A program made the position numbers and the translations under genes. From positions 122,169 to 186,168 of the forward strand of contig NZ_RKLR01000008.1 in assembly GCF_019599465.1 (NCBI RefSeq): DNA of 64,000 bases, read 5' to 3'. The stretch comes from Haloarcula rubra (GTDB lineage: Archaea > Halobacteriota > Halobacteria > Halobacteriales > Haloarculaceae). Of the stretch, positions 1 to 8,645 are shown piece after piece. The notes below the pieces were generated by a model. That model had not been told where the DNA came from. It searched no databases and worked only from the letters and a program-made list of their open reading frames with translations. Numbering within the stretch: position 1 is the first letter of the stretch; every line of letters begins with the position of its first letter.

Positions 1-354
1 GTCGACACACCCCCTTTTCAGGCTGTTGTTGACGCGTTAGATGACCCAGATTGTCAAGCAATCCTCCGTGAAACAGTTGACCCTATGACTGCAACAGAAC
101 TTACCGAAGCGTGTGACATCCCTAAATCAACGTTGTACCGAAAACTGGACCTATTGAGCACGGCATCTCTCGTTCGAGAACGGGATCAAATAAATCCTGG
201 TGGTGGGCGTGTCACGCAGTATGAACGGGACTTCGAGGATATCACCATTTCCATGACCAAGTCTGGTGAGTTCTCCGTCGCTGTTGACAGAGACCAGCGG
301 ACGACGGACGAACGGCTTGCAGATATCTGGTCCAAGATGGGTGACGAGCTGTGA
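1..354 (+). CDS. Winged-helix transcriptional regulator, C-terminal part (5' end outside window)
   Basis: The frame is open from the first base, so the gene begins left of the window and only about 117 codons are visible. The segment MTATELTEACDIPKSTLYRK (from base 85) is a helix-turn-helix with the recognition helix around PKSTLYRKL. It is followed by a wing and a short acidic C-terminus. This matches the small ArsR-like winged-helix regulators of haloarchaea. The stop overlaps the start of the next gene (GTGA), so the two are co-transcribed. A regulator paired with a 3-4 helix membrane protein is common in haloarchaea; the membrane protein may be a partner, but its role is unknown. The signal sensed cannot be read from the sequence. 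Confidence 0.8.
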   Translation, partial: VDTPPFQAVVDALDDPDCQAILRETVDPMTATELTEACDIPKSTLYRKLDLLSTASLVRERDQINPGGGRVTQYERDFEDITISMTKSGEFSVAVDRDQRTTDERLADIWSKMGDEL

Positions 355-629
355 ACGCTGTTTTGACCGCAATTGCGGCCGTGAAGTTGGTGATTTTGCT
401 CCTTGGTGGCGCAATTACCTATATTGCGTTTAGGGCTTATCGGCATACTAATTCCCCCTCGTTACGAGTGCTCGGTGTCGGATTCGGAATTATTACCTTC
501 GGAGCGTTTCTCTCGGGTATCGCCAATCAGTTCTTTGCCGTCTCACTTGCAGTCGGCGTGCTCGCAAATAGTGTCTTCGTCGCTGCTGGTCTTGCTGTAA
601 TCATGTATTCACTCTACATCCAGCAGTGA
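351..629 (+). CDS. Small multi-pass membrane protein (DUF7521-like)
   Basis: A 92-residue protein starting at GTG, overlapping the regulator stop by four bases. It has about three hydrophobic segments (roughly residues 3-25, 39-62 and 65-88) and no obvious catalytic motif. Size, topology and coupling to an upstream winged-helix regulator match the haloarchaeal DUF7521 family as I remember it; the family assignment is from memory. The function is unknown. The tight translational coupling suggests that it is produced in step with the regulator. Confidence 0.7.
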   Translation: MNAVLTAIAAVKLVILLLGGAITYIAFRAYRHTNSPSLRVLGVGFGIITFGAFLSGIANQFFAVSLAVGVLANSVFVAAGLAVIMYSLYIQQ

Positions 630-798
630 ATTTTCTCGGCGACTGGATTGAGCTTAATAGGTTTCATCCCCGATGATGTTATAGAACGATTCCCAAGGTG
701 TTGTTTGCATCCGCAATTAGGTGAACTAGCTATTAGAACGAGCATGCGAACCTGATGCTGGCACAAAGTGTTTATCGACGAATCCAGACATTATCTCT

Positions 799-897
799 AT
801 GAGCAGATTCAGCCCGGTCGTCTGGGGAAGCGTTCTCCTCATGCTCGTTATTCTCGCGTTCACGCTCTATCGGTTCAGTAGAAGTAGAGTCGCGTAG
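799..897 (+). CDS. Possible 32-residue single-pass membrane protein
   Basis: A short frame starts MSRFSPVVWGSVLLMLVILA and ends RSRVA. It forms one membrane helix with a basic C-terminus, a common shape for haloarchaeal microproteins. It lies alone in the otherwise empty 630-1049 interval. There is no strong ribosome binding site, so a leaderless transcript would be needed. Chance cannot be excluded; the rest of this interval shows nothing I recognise. Confidence 0.35.
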   Translation: MSRFSPVVWGSVLLMLVILAFTLYRFSRSRVA

Positions 898-1049
898 AGC
901 CGACGCGTGTGGACAATAGGTCAACTGTATCGAACGATTCGCAATGCGAACACTACAGTGTGTGGAACTGTTCTATAACACTCTTTACATCTCTTACTTA
1001 GCGAGGTCTACTTGATGAGAACACACAATCAAGGAGTGGTAGTTCAGGA

Positions 1050-1481
1050 TTATTCGATGTCCTTTGAAGATGAAGTATCTACACTTTCCGGGGTGTTATT
1101 TTGAGTGTCTCCTCCTTTTTCGCTCGGTACTTTTGCTAACTCGCCCCATCCTGATATTTCCCATTCTGGGCCGTCTTTAGCTGATGAGTCGGCAGTTGTA
1201 TCTTCGTTTTTAGAACTATCGCCCGTCTCTCGACCTGCCGGCCCAACGAGTTCTACCGGTCGGAGCCAGACAACCCATATAATGCAAACTGCGACACCAT
1301 AGCCGAGTATCCACACAAAATCGGCCACTAAAGGGAGATTCGCCTGCTCCATGGTGTAGACTAGCAGTCCCGAACCAGCGACGACTGTGGCACTAAGCAG
1401 GACAAGAAATGGTCCGTAGGGGAGTCCAGATTGTTCATCGGCAGTGGGACTCTGTTCGGTGTCTTCGGATGTGCTACTCAT
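1050..1481 (-). CDS. Two-helix membrane protein with long acidic tail, co-transcribed with the Zn/Cd ATPase
   Basis: 143 residues. A polar acidic N-terminus (1-19) is followed by two membrane helices (about 23-43 and 50-72) and then about 70 residues rich in Ser, Asp, Glu and Thr, probably disordered. The start overlaps the stop of the upstream P-type ATPase by four bases (ATGA), so it is the second gene of that operon. I do not recognise the family. Position suggests an accessory role in metal efflux, but no metal-binding motif is visible. It could also be a passenger gene. Confidence 0.65.
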   Translation of the reverse strand: MSSTSEDTEQSPTADEQSGLPYGPFLVLLSATVVAGSGLLVYTMEQANLPLVADFVWILGYGVAVCIIWVVWLRPVELVGPAGRETGDSSKNEDTTADSSAKDGPEWEISGWGELAKVPSEKGGDTQNNTPESVDTSSSKDIE

Positions 1482-4132
1482 CGGTGTGAACCTCCGCTGG
1501 AAATCGTTTCAGCCCCGCTGTCTTCTGGTGGACGAATTCTGGAGAGGCGCATTGCATTCCCGGTGACGGCAGTCGTCATTCCTGCATCGCCGGCGAGCAC
1601 TGCCAACCAAATTGGGACGTAACCAAACGGTACTGCCAATGCCAGTGCGGCCTTGACTCCGAGACTGGCCCAGATGTTCTGCTGGATAACGCCGTTAGCG
1701 TCATTGGCCAGTTCGTAGAGATACGGCAGCTTGCCCAGATCATCACCCATTAGTGCGATATCGGCCGTCTCCAGTGCCGTGTCCGTCCCAGCGGCGCCCA
1801 TAGCGACGCCTACGGTAGCGGTGGCTAGGGCAGGGGCATCGTTTACACCATCTCCAACCATCGCGACACCGTCGTGCTCATCGGTGAGTTTCTCGATCGC
1901 AGTGACCTTATCTTCCGGAAGGAGTTCTGCGTAAAACTCGTCGATACCCACCTGCTCGGCGATAGCCTGTGCAGTCCGCTCATTATCTCCCGTTAGCATC
2001 ACTGTTCGTTTGACGCCGAGGTCTTGGAGTCGGGCTATCGTCTGTTTCGCTGCTGGCCTGACTTCGTCGGCGACGGCGATGAGCCCTTCTAGTTCTTCGT
2101 CTGTCCCGACAAGCACCACAGTCTTCCCTTCACTCTGGAGTTCTGGGACCGTCTCTTCCAGCAAATCGAAGCAATTATGCCGGTCACATAGTGACTGGGC
2201 TGTGTCGGTAACCACGCCCCCATCGGTGGTCGCGTGAACGTGTGACAGATCGAACTCAAGTTCTTCAAACAGGCCGGGCTTCCCGGCAAAGTGATCGGTC
2301 CCGTCAAGCTCTGCCCGAACCCCCTTACCGGTGATACTCTCGAAATCCGAGATTTCGCGCTCTGCGACGCTTGCACCGTCTGCTTCCGCGACTATTGCTT
2401 CTCCGATAGGGTGCTCGCTACGTTGTTCAAGGCCACGGGCACACCGAAGGACGTCGTCCTCGGAATTTCCATTGAGGGGGATGACATCAGTTACCGTGAG
2501 TTCTCCCTTCGTAAGTGTCCCCGTCTTATCGAATGCGACGGCGTCGACTTCGCCCATTGCCTCGAGATGGTTTCCGCCTTTAATCAGCACGCCGTTCTTC
2601 GCCGCGCTCGTAATGCCCGAGACGACCGAGACTGGCGTCGAGATGACGAACGCACAGGGGCAGGCGAGTACGAGCAATGTAAGCCCGTAGACGATAGCTG
2701 TTGGCCACGTCGTGCCGAGAACGTAGGGGCTCCCAATCGTGACGAGGATAGCAAAAGCGACGACAGCAGGTGTGTAGTACGCGGAGAATCGCTCGACGAA
2801 CTGTTCGCGCTCGGTTTTGTTCGACTGGGCGTCCTCAACCATCTCGACGATACGCGAGAGGGTATTATCGCTCGCCGTAGCGGTGACTTCCACTTCGAGA
2901 TACCCCTCTTCGTTGATTGTCCCGGCGTACACCTCTTCACCCTCGCTCTTATCCACTGGAACACTCTCGCCAGTGATTGGTGCCTGATTCACCGCACTCT
3001 CCCCGTCTACGACCGTGCCATCCATGGGAATCTTCTCTCCTGGCCGAACGACGACGATGTCACCGACCGTTATTTCCGCAACAGGGACAGTCTCTTCGCC
3101 CCCGTTGCGTTTGACGACCGCTTCATCCGGAGACAGATCCATCAGCTCTTGCAGCGAGTTGCGGGCACGGTCCATCGAGTAGCGCTCGAGAAGTTCGGCC
3201 ACGCTGAAGAGGAACGCAAGCGTCGCTGCTTCAAAATAGAGACCCTCCCCGAATGCAACACTTGCCACCAGGGCACCCAAGATCGCAATGGACATCAACA
3301 GATCAATGTCGAGGTTCCTATTTCGCAACGAGTAATACCCGTTGCGGAGAATTTCGTGGCCACCGAGCGCAATCGCGACAAGAAAGAGGGCGTCAGCTAA
3401 CACCAGGTCGCTTCCGAGGAGGCTCGCGACCTGTATATTCTCCCCGGGTAGGAAGAATTCCAGCAGGAGTCCACCGGCGAGGAACACACCACTAATCCAC
3501 GTCTTGATAGCCCGGCGGCTTCGCCAGATACTGTCACCAGATTCGCTATTATCTTTGTTACCCTGCTGTGCGGTCGTATCTGTAACTTCGTATCCTGCGC
3601 CCTCGATGGCGGCACTGATGTCTGAACCCGTCACGGTTGCAGAATCGTATGTGACTGTGATTTTCCCAGTCGTCGGGTGGGGTTCCGCCGTTGCAATGCC
3701 GTCGAGACTGTCCAGTGCCTTCGTGACCTTCTCCGCACAGGACGGACAATCCATTTCTGGGACAGAAAACTTCTCCGTGACCTCGTCGCTGTTTTCGACA
3801 GTGTAGCCAGCTTTCTCGACGCGCTCGGTGATAGCCTCCGTCGACGTGATGTCGGCCTCGTATGTTACTGTGAGAGTTCCTGTCGTCACCTGTGGCTCGA
3901 TTTCTTTGATTCCCTCGACCTTGCTAACACTGTTTTCAACTTTCCCCGCACACGACGGGCAGTCCATATCGGGCACTGAGAGCTGTGCCACACTTCCATC
4001 ATGGGCTATCGAAGGATCCGATACTTCATCTCTCTCTGAATGTTCACGATCAAAATGGTCATGTGAATGATCGTGTTCATGCGAGTCGTCTGTTTCATCT
4101 GACTCGTCACTGTTCTCGTCTGATGAGGTCAT
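1478..4132 (-). CDS. P1B-2-type heavy-metal ATPase (Zn2+/Cd2+ exporter), two HMA domains
   Basis: 884 residues. The N-terminus is His/Asp-rich (residues 17-32), followed by two heavy-metal-associated domains with CPSC at 58-61 and 129-132. The catalytic core has TGES (387-390), the ion-site CPC (491-493), the phosphorylation motif DKTGT (535-539) and the HP dipeptide (574-575). The last membrane helices carry N-x7-K (NIWASLGVK) and DAG, the ion-site signature of the P1B-2 subgroup that moves Zn2+, Cd2+ or Pb2+, rather than the Cu+ subgroup. The His-rich leader fits zinc. It should sit in the cell membrane and export metal using ATP. The promoter region just upstream holds a long palindrome (4201-4227). 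A second ATPase of the same type lies at 9455-11824. Confidence 0.93.
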   Translation of the reverse strand: MTSSDENSDESDETDDSHEHDHSHDHFDREHSERDEVSDPSIAHDGSVAQLSVPDMDCPSCAGKVENSVSKVEGIKEIEPQVTTGTLTVTYEADITSTEAITERVEKAGYTVENSDEVTEKFSVPEMDCPSCAEKVTKALDSLDGIATAEPHPTTGKITVTYDSATVTGSDISAAIEGAGYEVTDTTAQQGNKDNSESGDSIWRSRRAIKTWISGVFLAGGLLLEFFLPGENIQVASLLGSDLVLADALFLVAIALGGHEILRNGYYSLRNRNLDIDLLMSIAILGALVASVAFGEGLYFEAATLAFLFSVAELLERYSMDRARNSLQELMDLSPDEAVVKRNGGEETVPVAEITVGDIVVVRPGEKIPMDGTVVDGESAVNQAPITGESVPVDKSEGEEVYAGTINEEGYLEVEVTATASDNTLSRIVEMVEDAQSNKTEREQFVERFSAYYTPAVVAFAILVTIGSPYVLGTTWPTAIVYGLTLLVLACPCAFVISTPVSVVSGITSAAKNGVLIKGGNHLEAMGEVDAVAFDKTGTLTKGELTVTDVIPLNGNSEDDVLRCARGLEQRSEHPIGEAIVAEADGASVAEREISDFESITGKGVRAELDGTDHFAGKPGLFEELEFDLSHVHATTDGGVVTDTAQSLCDRHNCFDLLEETVPELQSEGKTVVLVGTDEELEGLIAVADEVRPAAKQTIARLQDLGVKRTVMLTGDNERTAQAIAEQVGIDEFYAELLPEDKVTAIEKLTDEHDGVAMVGDGVNDAPALATATVGVAMGAAGTDTALETADIALMGDDLGKLPYLYELANDANGVIQQNIWASLGVKAALALAVPFGYVPIWLAVLAGDAGMTTAVTGNAMRLSRIRPPEDSGAETISSGGSHR

Positions 4133-4200
4133 TAGCGAATTCTAGACAATCGTATTTTATTAAACTAGCTGTTATAAAAGCCGCATATGACAATAGATAC

Positions 4201-4227
4201 TATTAACAATATGCGCATAAGTTAATA
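4201..4227. promoter_or_regulatory. Palindrome upstream of the Zn/Cd ATPase operon, candidate operator
   Basis: TATTAAC and GTTAATA arms frame a central perfect palindrome TATGCGCATA. It lies 69-95 bases upstream of the ATPase start within a 144-base AT-rich gap. ArsR/SmtB-type repressors bind AT-rich dyads of this size, but no such repressor gene is adjacent, so the binding protein is unknown. Confidence 0.5.
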
Positions 4228-4276
4228 ATACAGCCATCGATAAGATCTCGTTTTCGAGATTCCGTGTTCTCCGTCG

Positions 4277-4876
4277 CTATTCCATCGGTTGGGTCGTTCG
4301 TTCAGACGTCCTCTCGGACCGCTGCAAAGTTACAGTTAGTCGAGCACTGGCAAGGACAGAACTACCGATCGCTTCGACGGCGTCGTCATGTTTCGTGCCC
4401 GCCTCGATATCCAATATCTCACCGAGTGCATAGAGTTGGAATCGGTGCTCGTACGGTTGGCCGGGCGGTGGACACGGTGCTTTGTATCCTACTTCACCGC
4501 CACGCTGTCGACCCTGAGGAGCACCACCCAGTGTCTCTACAGTCGGTGTCCGCGGTATACCGGCGGGGATCGTGGTCCGCTCAGGAGGGATATTCCATAT
4601 CGACCAGAACACTGGCTCATTTATCGGCCCACGGTCGTACTCTCCGGTAATCGCCAGTGCCGCTGTCGGATCCGGGTGATTCCGTATCTCGAACGGGGGT
4701 GACTCTCCAGCCCCATCACACGTGTACCGGGCTGGGAGTGTCCCCCCGTTTTCCATGGCAGGACTCGAGATACTAAATGAGCGTTGCGTATCGGTTGTTC
4801 GACTTGCACATCCAGCGATCAGTCCTGTAATTGAGGCGCTGGCCGTCTGTATCAGTCGTCGTCGAGTCAGTTTCAT
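4277..4876 (-). CDS. YbhB/YbcL-type PEBP family lipoprotein
   Basis: 199 residues. It begins with a Tat signal (RRR at 5-7) and a lipobox ending at Cys23, so it is exported folded and lipid-anchored outside. The body is a phosphatidylethanolamine-binding-protein fold of the YbhB type: ARYTCDG, FWSIWNIPP, and GYKAPCPPPGQPYEHRF followed by QLYAL. Such proteins bind anionic ligands; the physiological ligand in archaea is unknown. It stands alone between the ATPase operon and the C2H2 gene, read on the minus strand. Its small, acidic, signal-bearing form is usual for haloarchaeal members. Confidence 0.85.
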   Translation of the reverse strand: MKLTRRRLIQTASASITGLIAGCASRTTDTQRSFSISSPAMENGGTLPARYTCDGAGESPPFEIRNHPDPTAALAITGEYDRGPINEPVFWSIWNIPPERTTIPAGIPRTPTVETLGGAPQGRQRGGEVGYKAPCPPPGQPYEHRFQLYALGEILDIEAGTKHDDAVEAIGSSVLASARLTVTLQRSERTSERTTQPME

Positions 4877-4915
4877 TGTATTGTCGTTTTAGAGGGTTCT
4901 GTCGTATGTATCAGG

Positions 4916-5176
4916 TCAGACAAGCGCGTAAACCATGAGCAAGCAAAAATACAGCAGTATAAGCACACCAAGAGCTCGGAGGCGGAATCGTCCGAGTTCT
5001 CCTTCCTCTGCCTCGTACGCTGTCTGAAACGCTGAAATATGCTCCTCAGATAATTCGTTAGGATGCTCTAGCCCCCGGTGTAAGTCTAGCCACTCCTGCT
5101 GGCTGAAAGGACGACCGCAGTACTCACACAGATGGGGCGATTGGTCCTCTCCGATTGTATATTCGTGATTGCTCAT
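4916..5176 (-). CDS. Membrane-anchored C2H2 zinc-finger protein (DUF7410-like)
   Basis: 86 residues from the ATG at 5176. That start overlaps the stop of the upstream gene (ATGA), which is why I prefer it to a longer frame. Residues 17-38 form a C2H2 finger (C17, C20, H33, H38). A charged helix follows, and one membrane segment lies at about 62-84. The finger probably faces the cytoplasm. It is coupled to the polytopic protein upstream, so they likely act together. The architecture of N-terminal C2H2 plus membrane helix recurs at 59320-59895, where an extra extracytoplasmic domain is added. The role is unknown. Confidence 0.75.
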   Translation of the reverse strand: MSNHEYTIGEDQSPHLCEYCGRPFSQQEWLDLHRGLEHPNELSEEHISAFQTAYEAEEGELGRFRLRALGVLILLYFCLLMVYALV

Positions 5177-6555
5177 ATGTATGGAAGTGCCACCTCGGGG
5201 CGAGTGATGACCCACAGACTGGTCATCGTGTAGAACACCATCACCGCGATAAACGGATACTGTGACCTGATCGCCTGAATCCGACTGGGGAACAGGTCAT
5301 AGGCCGCCGCATGTGCGACCCAGATAGCAACTAGATGGCCAATAACCACGGCCGCAATACCAACTCCACCGAACCAACTTGGCGGTTGATATACTGGGAC
5401 TGTGCCGGGATCTGAAAACGGTGAGAGGAGTGCCAACCAGAGAGCTGGTGCGAGTTCAAGAAAATACCCGAGATAGTGAGCGAAGTGATACCCAGCAGCA
5501 ATTGCAAGCAATGGTGGAGCAAACTGAACTGCCACCATGCGTGACTGGAGATAGGTCTCTGCAGTTCGTCGACTGAGTTCAACCGCGATGAGGTAGATTC
5601 CAAAGAAGAGGCCAAAGCCAGCGAGGAGCGCTACCGGATACAGTACTTGTGGAGGGAAACCACCTGCGACAAGAGGTTCCGTCAGGGTACGCCACCCAGG
5701 TGTCGTAACGAATCCGTCGAAGGTTGTCCCCCACAGCAACGCTATAATAAATGCGACTTCATCGAAATCGTCTACCAAACGGGGAACGGAAAGGTCCATA
5801 CCGAACAACCGAAATTTAATTTTCCGTCCAGTTTTTCCGATGGGTGCCACACGACCGTAGTAGCGGAATACTCTCTCTACGGGATCCGCCTTGTCAAACC
5901 ACGTGTCCCGTCCAAAGATAACGACACCAAACAGGGTCACTACGCTGTACGCGACCACAGCGGTAGCGAGTAATTGTGGGTCAGCAGCTAATGGACTTAT
6001 GACCTCGATCCAGATTAACGCCAAGAGTCCAATTACGCTAGGCCATGCCCCGTACGAGTCGGGATAGCGTCGATTTAGTGAGGGCAGCACCAGTGCGATG
6101 GTAGAAAGTGGGTTGAGAGTCTGCCAAGTGTTCCCAACCAGATAGCTTGTCATCGCTAGTCCCGCCCACCAGCCAACCCACACAAGAAGTATCGCCGCAT
6201 TGGTTTGTGGTGTGGAGGGACCGATGAATCCGATGACCAGGACAGTAACATAGCCCACCAACCCGAGTACACGACCCGCAGTAACAGCCACGTGACTGTT
6301 CTCAGCATGAATCGGGAAGCCCCACTGATGGAGCTGTCTGATAAATTGTCTATCTGTCACAAAGGAGGCTAACAAAAAAGATGCCCCGACTGCCGCTCCG
6401 CCCGTACTCAGAAACAGCCATGTCGGAACGCGTATGGGTTCACGTGAACCACTTGAGAGACTTGCTCCGTGAGCAGAGACTGTCCCAGCTGCAAGAATTA
6501 AGAGCAGGACGCTCACAATTAGTTGCGTAATCCGTTGCTGGTTTTCTCTCATCAT
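5173..6555 (-). CDS. Polytopic membrane protein, about 11-12 helices, of unknown function
   Basis: 460 residues with a signal-like first helix (6-29, ending in SAHG), then PTWLF and a long series of hydrophobic segments to the C-terminus. The start region (AHG ... IRVPTWLF) resembles a widespread prokaryotic membrane family often labelled fenitrothion hydrolase-like; I make that link from memory and do not infer an enzymatic activity. No metal-binding or catalytic cluster is clear. The start codon is ambiguous between two consecutive ATGs. The gene is translationally coupled to the C2H2 protein downstream. Confidence 0.65.
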   Translation of the reverse strand: MMRENQQRITQLIVSVLLLILAAGTVSAHGASLSSGSREPIRVPTWLFLSTGGAAVGASFLLASFVTDRQFIRQLHQWGFPIHAENSHVAVTAGRVLGLVGYVTVLVIGFIGPSTPQTNAAILLVWVGWWAGLAMTSYLVGNTWQTLNPLSTIALVLPSLNRRYPDSYGAWPSVIGLLALIWIEVISPLAADPQLLATAVVAYSVVTLFGVVIFGRDTWFDKADPVERVFRYYGRVAPIGKTGRKIKFRLFGMDLSVPRLVDDFDEVAFIIALLWGTTFDGFVTTPGWRTLTEPLVAGGFPPQVLYPVALLAGFGLFFGIYLIAVELSRRTAETYLQSRMVAVQFAPPLLAIAAGYHFAHYLGYFLELAPALWLALLSPFSDPGTVPVYQPPSWFGGVGIAAVVIGHLVAIWVAHAAAYDLFPSRIQAIRSQYPFIAVMVFYTMTSLWVITRPEVALPYI

Positions 6556-6910
6556 TGGTGTTGATATATTCTACTGGGACTCATCAATCGAAACGTGCAT
6601 ATCTCACAGCAAAAAGATTCGAGTGTTTCACGCAGTCTATTATTTTTTACAGCGGTACTTTGGCCCAACAGTTTGGTCGTCATGTGTCGCGTTAGATAGT
6701 CCCCTGTGTAGTGTTGGATTCGTCTTGGCTACATCCGACTTTGGACATGTTCGGGAGATATAGTGGTACCAAATAAAACTCTCAGGCGGATTCCCACCTA
6801 ATGGGACAGCGAGCTCAAGCAGGGGCTGGATGTATGAGTACGCCGAGGGAAGTGGTTCATCCCGAGTGACCTCGCAGTTGATACATCAACCACTATCGAT
6901 TCATCCAACA
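6556..6910. other. Intergenic, no gene recognised
   Basis: About 355 bases between two minus-strand genes. The part next to 6555 is AT-rich and probably carries the promoter of the membrane-protein operon. I found no convincing small frame, repeat or RNA here. Confidence 0.5.
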
Positions 6911-7900
6911 TCACACTAAAGGGGCTGATTGGGGGGTTTCCGGTACCAACCACGCCGGGACGACTCGCGTGAGGACCACCATACCCGTCAGCTCGACGAG
7001 CGTCTGAGTAACGACCACCGCTGGTGCGAGCCCATAGCCCGATGGCAGCGCGAGCGCCAGCGGAAGAATGACAAGCGAGTTCCGTGTGACAGAGGTGAAC
7101 ACGAGGGCCCGGCTCTCGCCAGCTCCCATCCCGAGCACTCCAGCCACTAACCGACCGAGCAACGGCATAATGACCAGAAACGCAACATAGATCGGGACGA
7201 CCGACGCGATCTGTCCGATTGAATCCTGGACGCGCGGCAGTTGGGAGGCGATCACGACAAACAGTGTTGCCCCCATCATCGGAACCGGAAACCAGCCCAT
7301 CGTGTTCTGCCACTGAGCGCCGCGCTCGGACCGGTCAGCCCAGTATTCAGTCGCCCATGCGAGCGTCAGCGGCAGCGCGATAATGACGACGAACGCCTCG
7401 ATGAACGGCCCTGCCTCGATGAATTCGGCCACCTGCTGGCCCATGAACAGCCAGAGATACAGCGGGAGCAACAACAGCTGGATGAGCATCAGCGCCGGAG
7501 TCGCGGCAGTAATCTGTTCGGCGTCACCGCCGGCAAGTTCGGTGAACGTAATGACGTAGTCGATACACGGCGTCAACAACACCATAAACGCGCCAACGAG
7601 AATCACCGGCTCCTGTGGCAGGAACTGCGTGAGGCCAAATACGACGACCGGCACGACCACGAAGTTTATCCCGAGCGCAGCCGCCATGAACCGGGCGTTC
7701 CGGAAGGCCCGCCGGATTTGGACAAACGGTATCTCGAGGAACGTGACGTACAACAGGACAGCCAACACGGGATTGATGAACGGTTCCAAGAGAGAGCTCG
7801 CGCTTGGAAGTCCGAGGCCGACTCCGATCGCTAGTAAGACGGCAACGAAGTAGATACCGACTTGATTGTGCTGAACCCACTGTTTCGAGAGTCGTGTCAT
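6911..7900 (-). CDS. Acr3/BASS-superfamily transporter (arsenic-resistance-like)
   Basis: 329 residues with about ten membrane helices. The motif LLTPCIDYVITF with Cys112 corresponds to the essential Cys in helix 4 of Acr3 arsenite transporters, followed by the LAGGD stretch seen in the same family. The second Acr3 hallmark (Glu in an NxxE-type motif of the penultimate helices) is not evident; the region reads TRNSLVILPLAL. So the protein is probably a relative of Acr3 whose substrate is unproven. No ArsR, ArsC or ArsA gene is adjacent. Arsenite efflux is possible; another anion is also possible. Confidence 0.7.
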   Translation of the reverse strand: MTRLSKQWVQHNQVGIYFVAVLLAIGVGLGLPSASSLLEPFINPVLAVLLYVTFLEIPFVQIRRAFRNARFMAAALGINFVVVPVVVFGLTQFLPQEPVILVGAFMVLLTPCIDYVITFTELAGGDAEQITAATPALMLIQLLLLPLYLWLFMGQQVAEFIEAGPFIEAFVVIIALPLTLAWATEYWADRSERGAQWQNTMGWFPVPMMGATLFVVIASQLPRVQDSIGQIASVVPIYVAFLVIMPLLGRLVAGVLGMGAGESRALVFTSVTRNSLVILPLALALPSGYGLAPAVVVTQTLVELTGMVVLTRVVPAWLVPETPQSAPLV

Positions 7901-8292
7901 AGATTGATTTGAATCATTAGCGAATCATGATTCCCAGAGCGGTCACTACCCCGAGGACAACCAAGACCGGTACGGAGACGGATCGAACGAATCGTTTGCC
8001 TCCGGCAGACCAGTCAGGATATCGAACACTGATACCCGACGAAGTGCAAAGACCGGACTAGCACCGGTGAAGACGTCTTAGAGCTCACTCATGTGCTGAA
8101 ATATTAAGAAGACAGGCGTAAGTTTCCATTGATAGCCACCTCACAACTGTCAGTATAGACCAATGGTTCGTATTCGGGACAGGAGGAATGAGTCACAGAT
8201 GCGACAGATATCATAGACTTCACCGTAAACGAGTCAACTCTAGCTACACTTCCAACACTACCCATTTCCGACCCGAGAGTGAACAAGCAGCT
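7901..8292. other. Intergenic with a possible decayed small membrane ORF on the minus strand
   Basis: The interval separates divergently placed genes. On the minus strand a frame ending at about 7918 reads PDWSAGGKRFVRSVSVPV and then a hydrophobic helix, but it has no start codon before an in-frame stop. It looks like the remnant of a small membrane protein. The stretch 8050-8292 probably holds the promoter of the plus-strand operon. Confidence 0.3.
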
Positions 8293-8580
8293 ATGCCCGG
8301 CGATTCCCATTCGAACGGTGTCCGCGTCTGGCTCGTCGAGCGGACGTATTCCGACGACGAGCAGAACCTTATCATCCTCACCTATGCGACCCCAGACGGC
8401 GAACAGTACTACCGCAAGGAGCGGGCGCTCACTTCCTTCACCGACGTCCGCGACACGACGGCTGCCGTCGATACCGAGCCGGACAATCTCGGTTCGGTCA
8501 ACGATGCCGATCTGCAGGAGCAGTACGCCGCCGAGGCCCAACGAATGCAGGAGGTACACGACCCCGACGACGTGATCTGA
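8293..8580 (+). CDS. Conserved-looking small soluble protein upstream of the Bat-type regulator and ATPase
   Basis: 95 residues from the ATG at 8293 (MPGDSHSNGVRVWLVERTY). An upstream in-frame start exists, but its extension has unusual composition. The protein is acidic, with a predicted beta-rich first half (VRVWLVER, NLIILTYA) and a helical acidic C-terminus. I do not recognise a domain. It is the first gene of a plus-strand cluster with a HTH_10 regulator (65-base gap) and a Zn/Cd ATPase, so a role in metal response is plausible but unproven. Confidence 0.65.
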   Translation: MPGDSHSNGVRVWLVERTYSDDEQNLIILTYATPDGEQYYRKERALTSFTDVRDTTAAVDTEPDNLGSVNDADLQEQYAAEAQRMQEVHDPDDVI

Positions 8581-8645
8581 CTCTAACCAGTACGATGGAA
8601 GCTCCGAGCCGACGTGTTATATCCAGCCACCCTTTACGTGTGAGT

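Noticed and set aside
2291..3400. A 369-codon plus-strand frame opposite the Zn/Cd ATPase
   Set aside because: It is the antisense shadow of a well-supported P-type ATPase. Its product is rich in Arg, Asp and Cys with no fold-like pattern.
6798..7313. A minus-strand frame overlapping the Acr3-like gene and extending into the gap
   Set aside because: It lies in a different frame over a conserved transporter, and its extension at 6798-6910 has no protein-like character.
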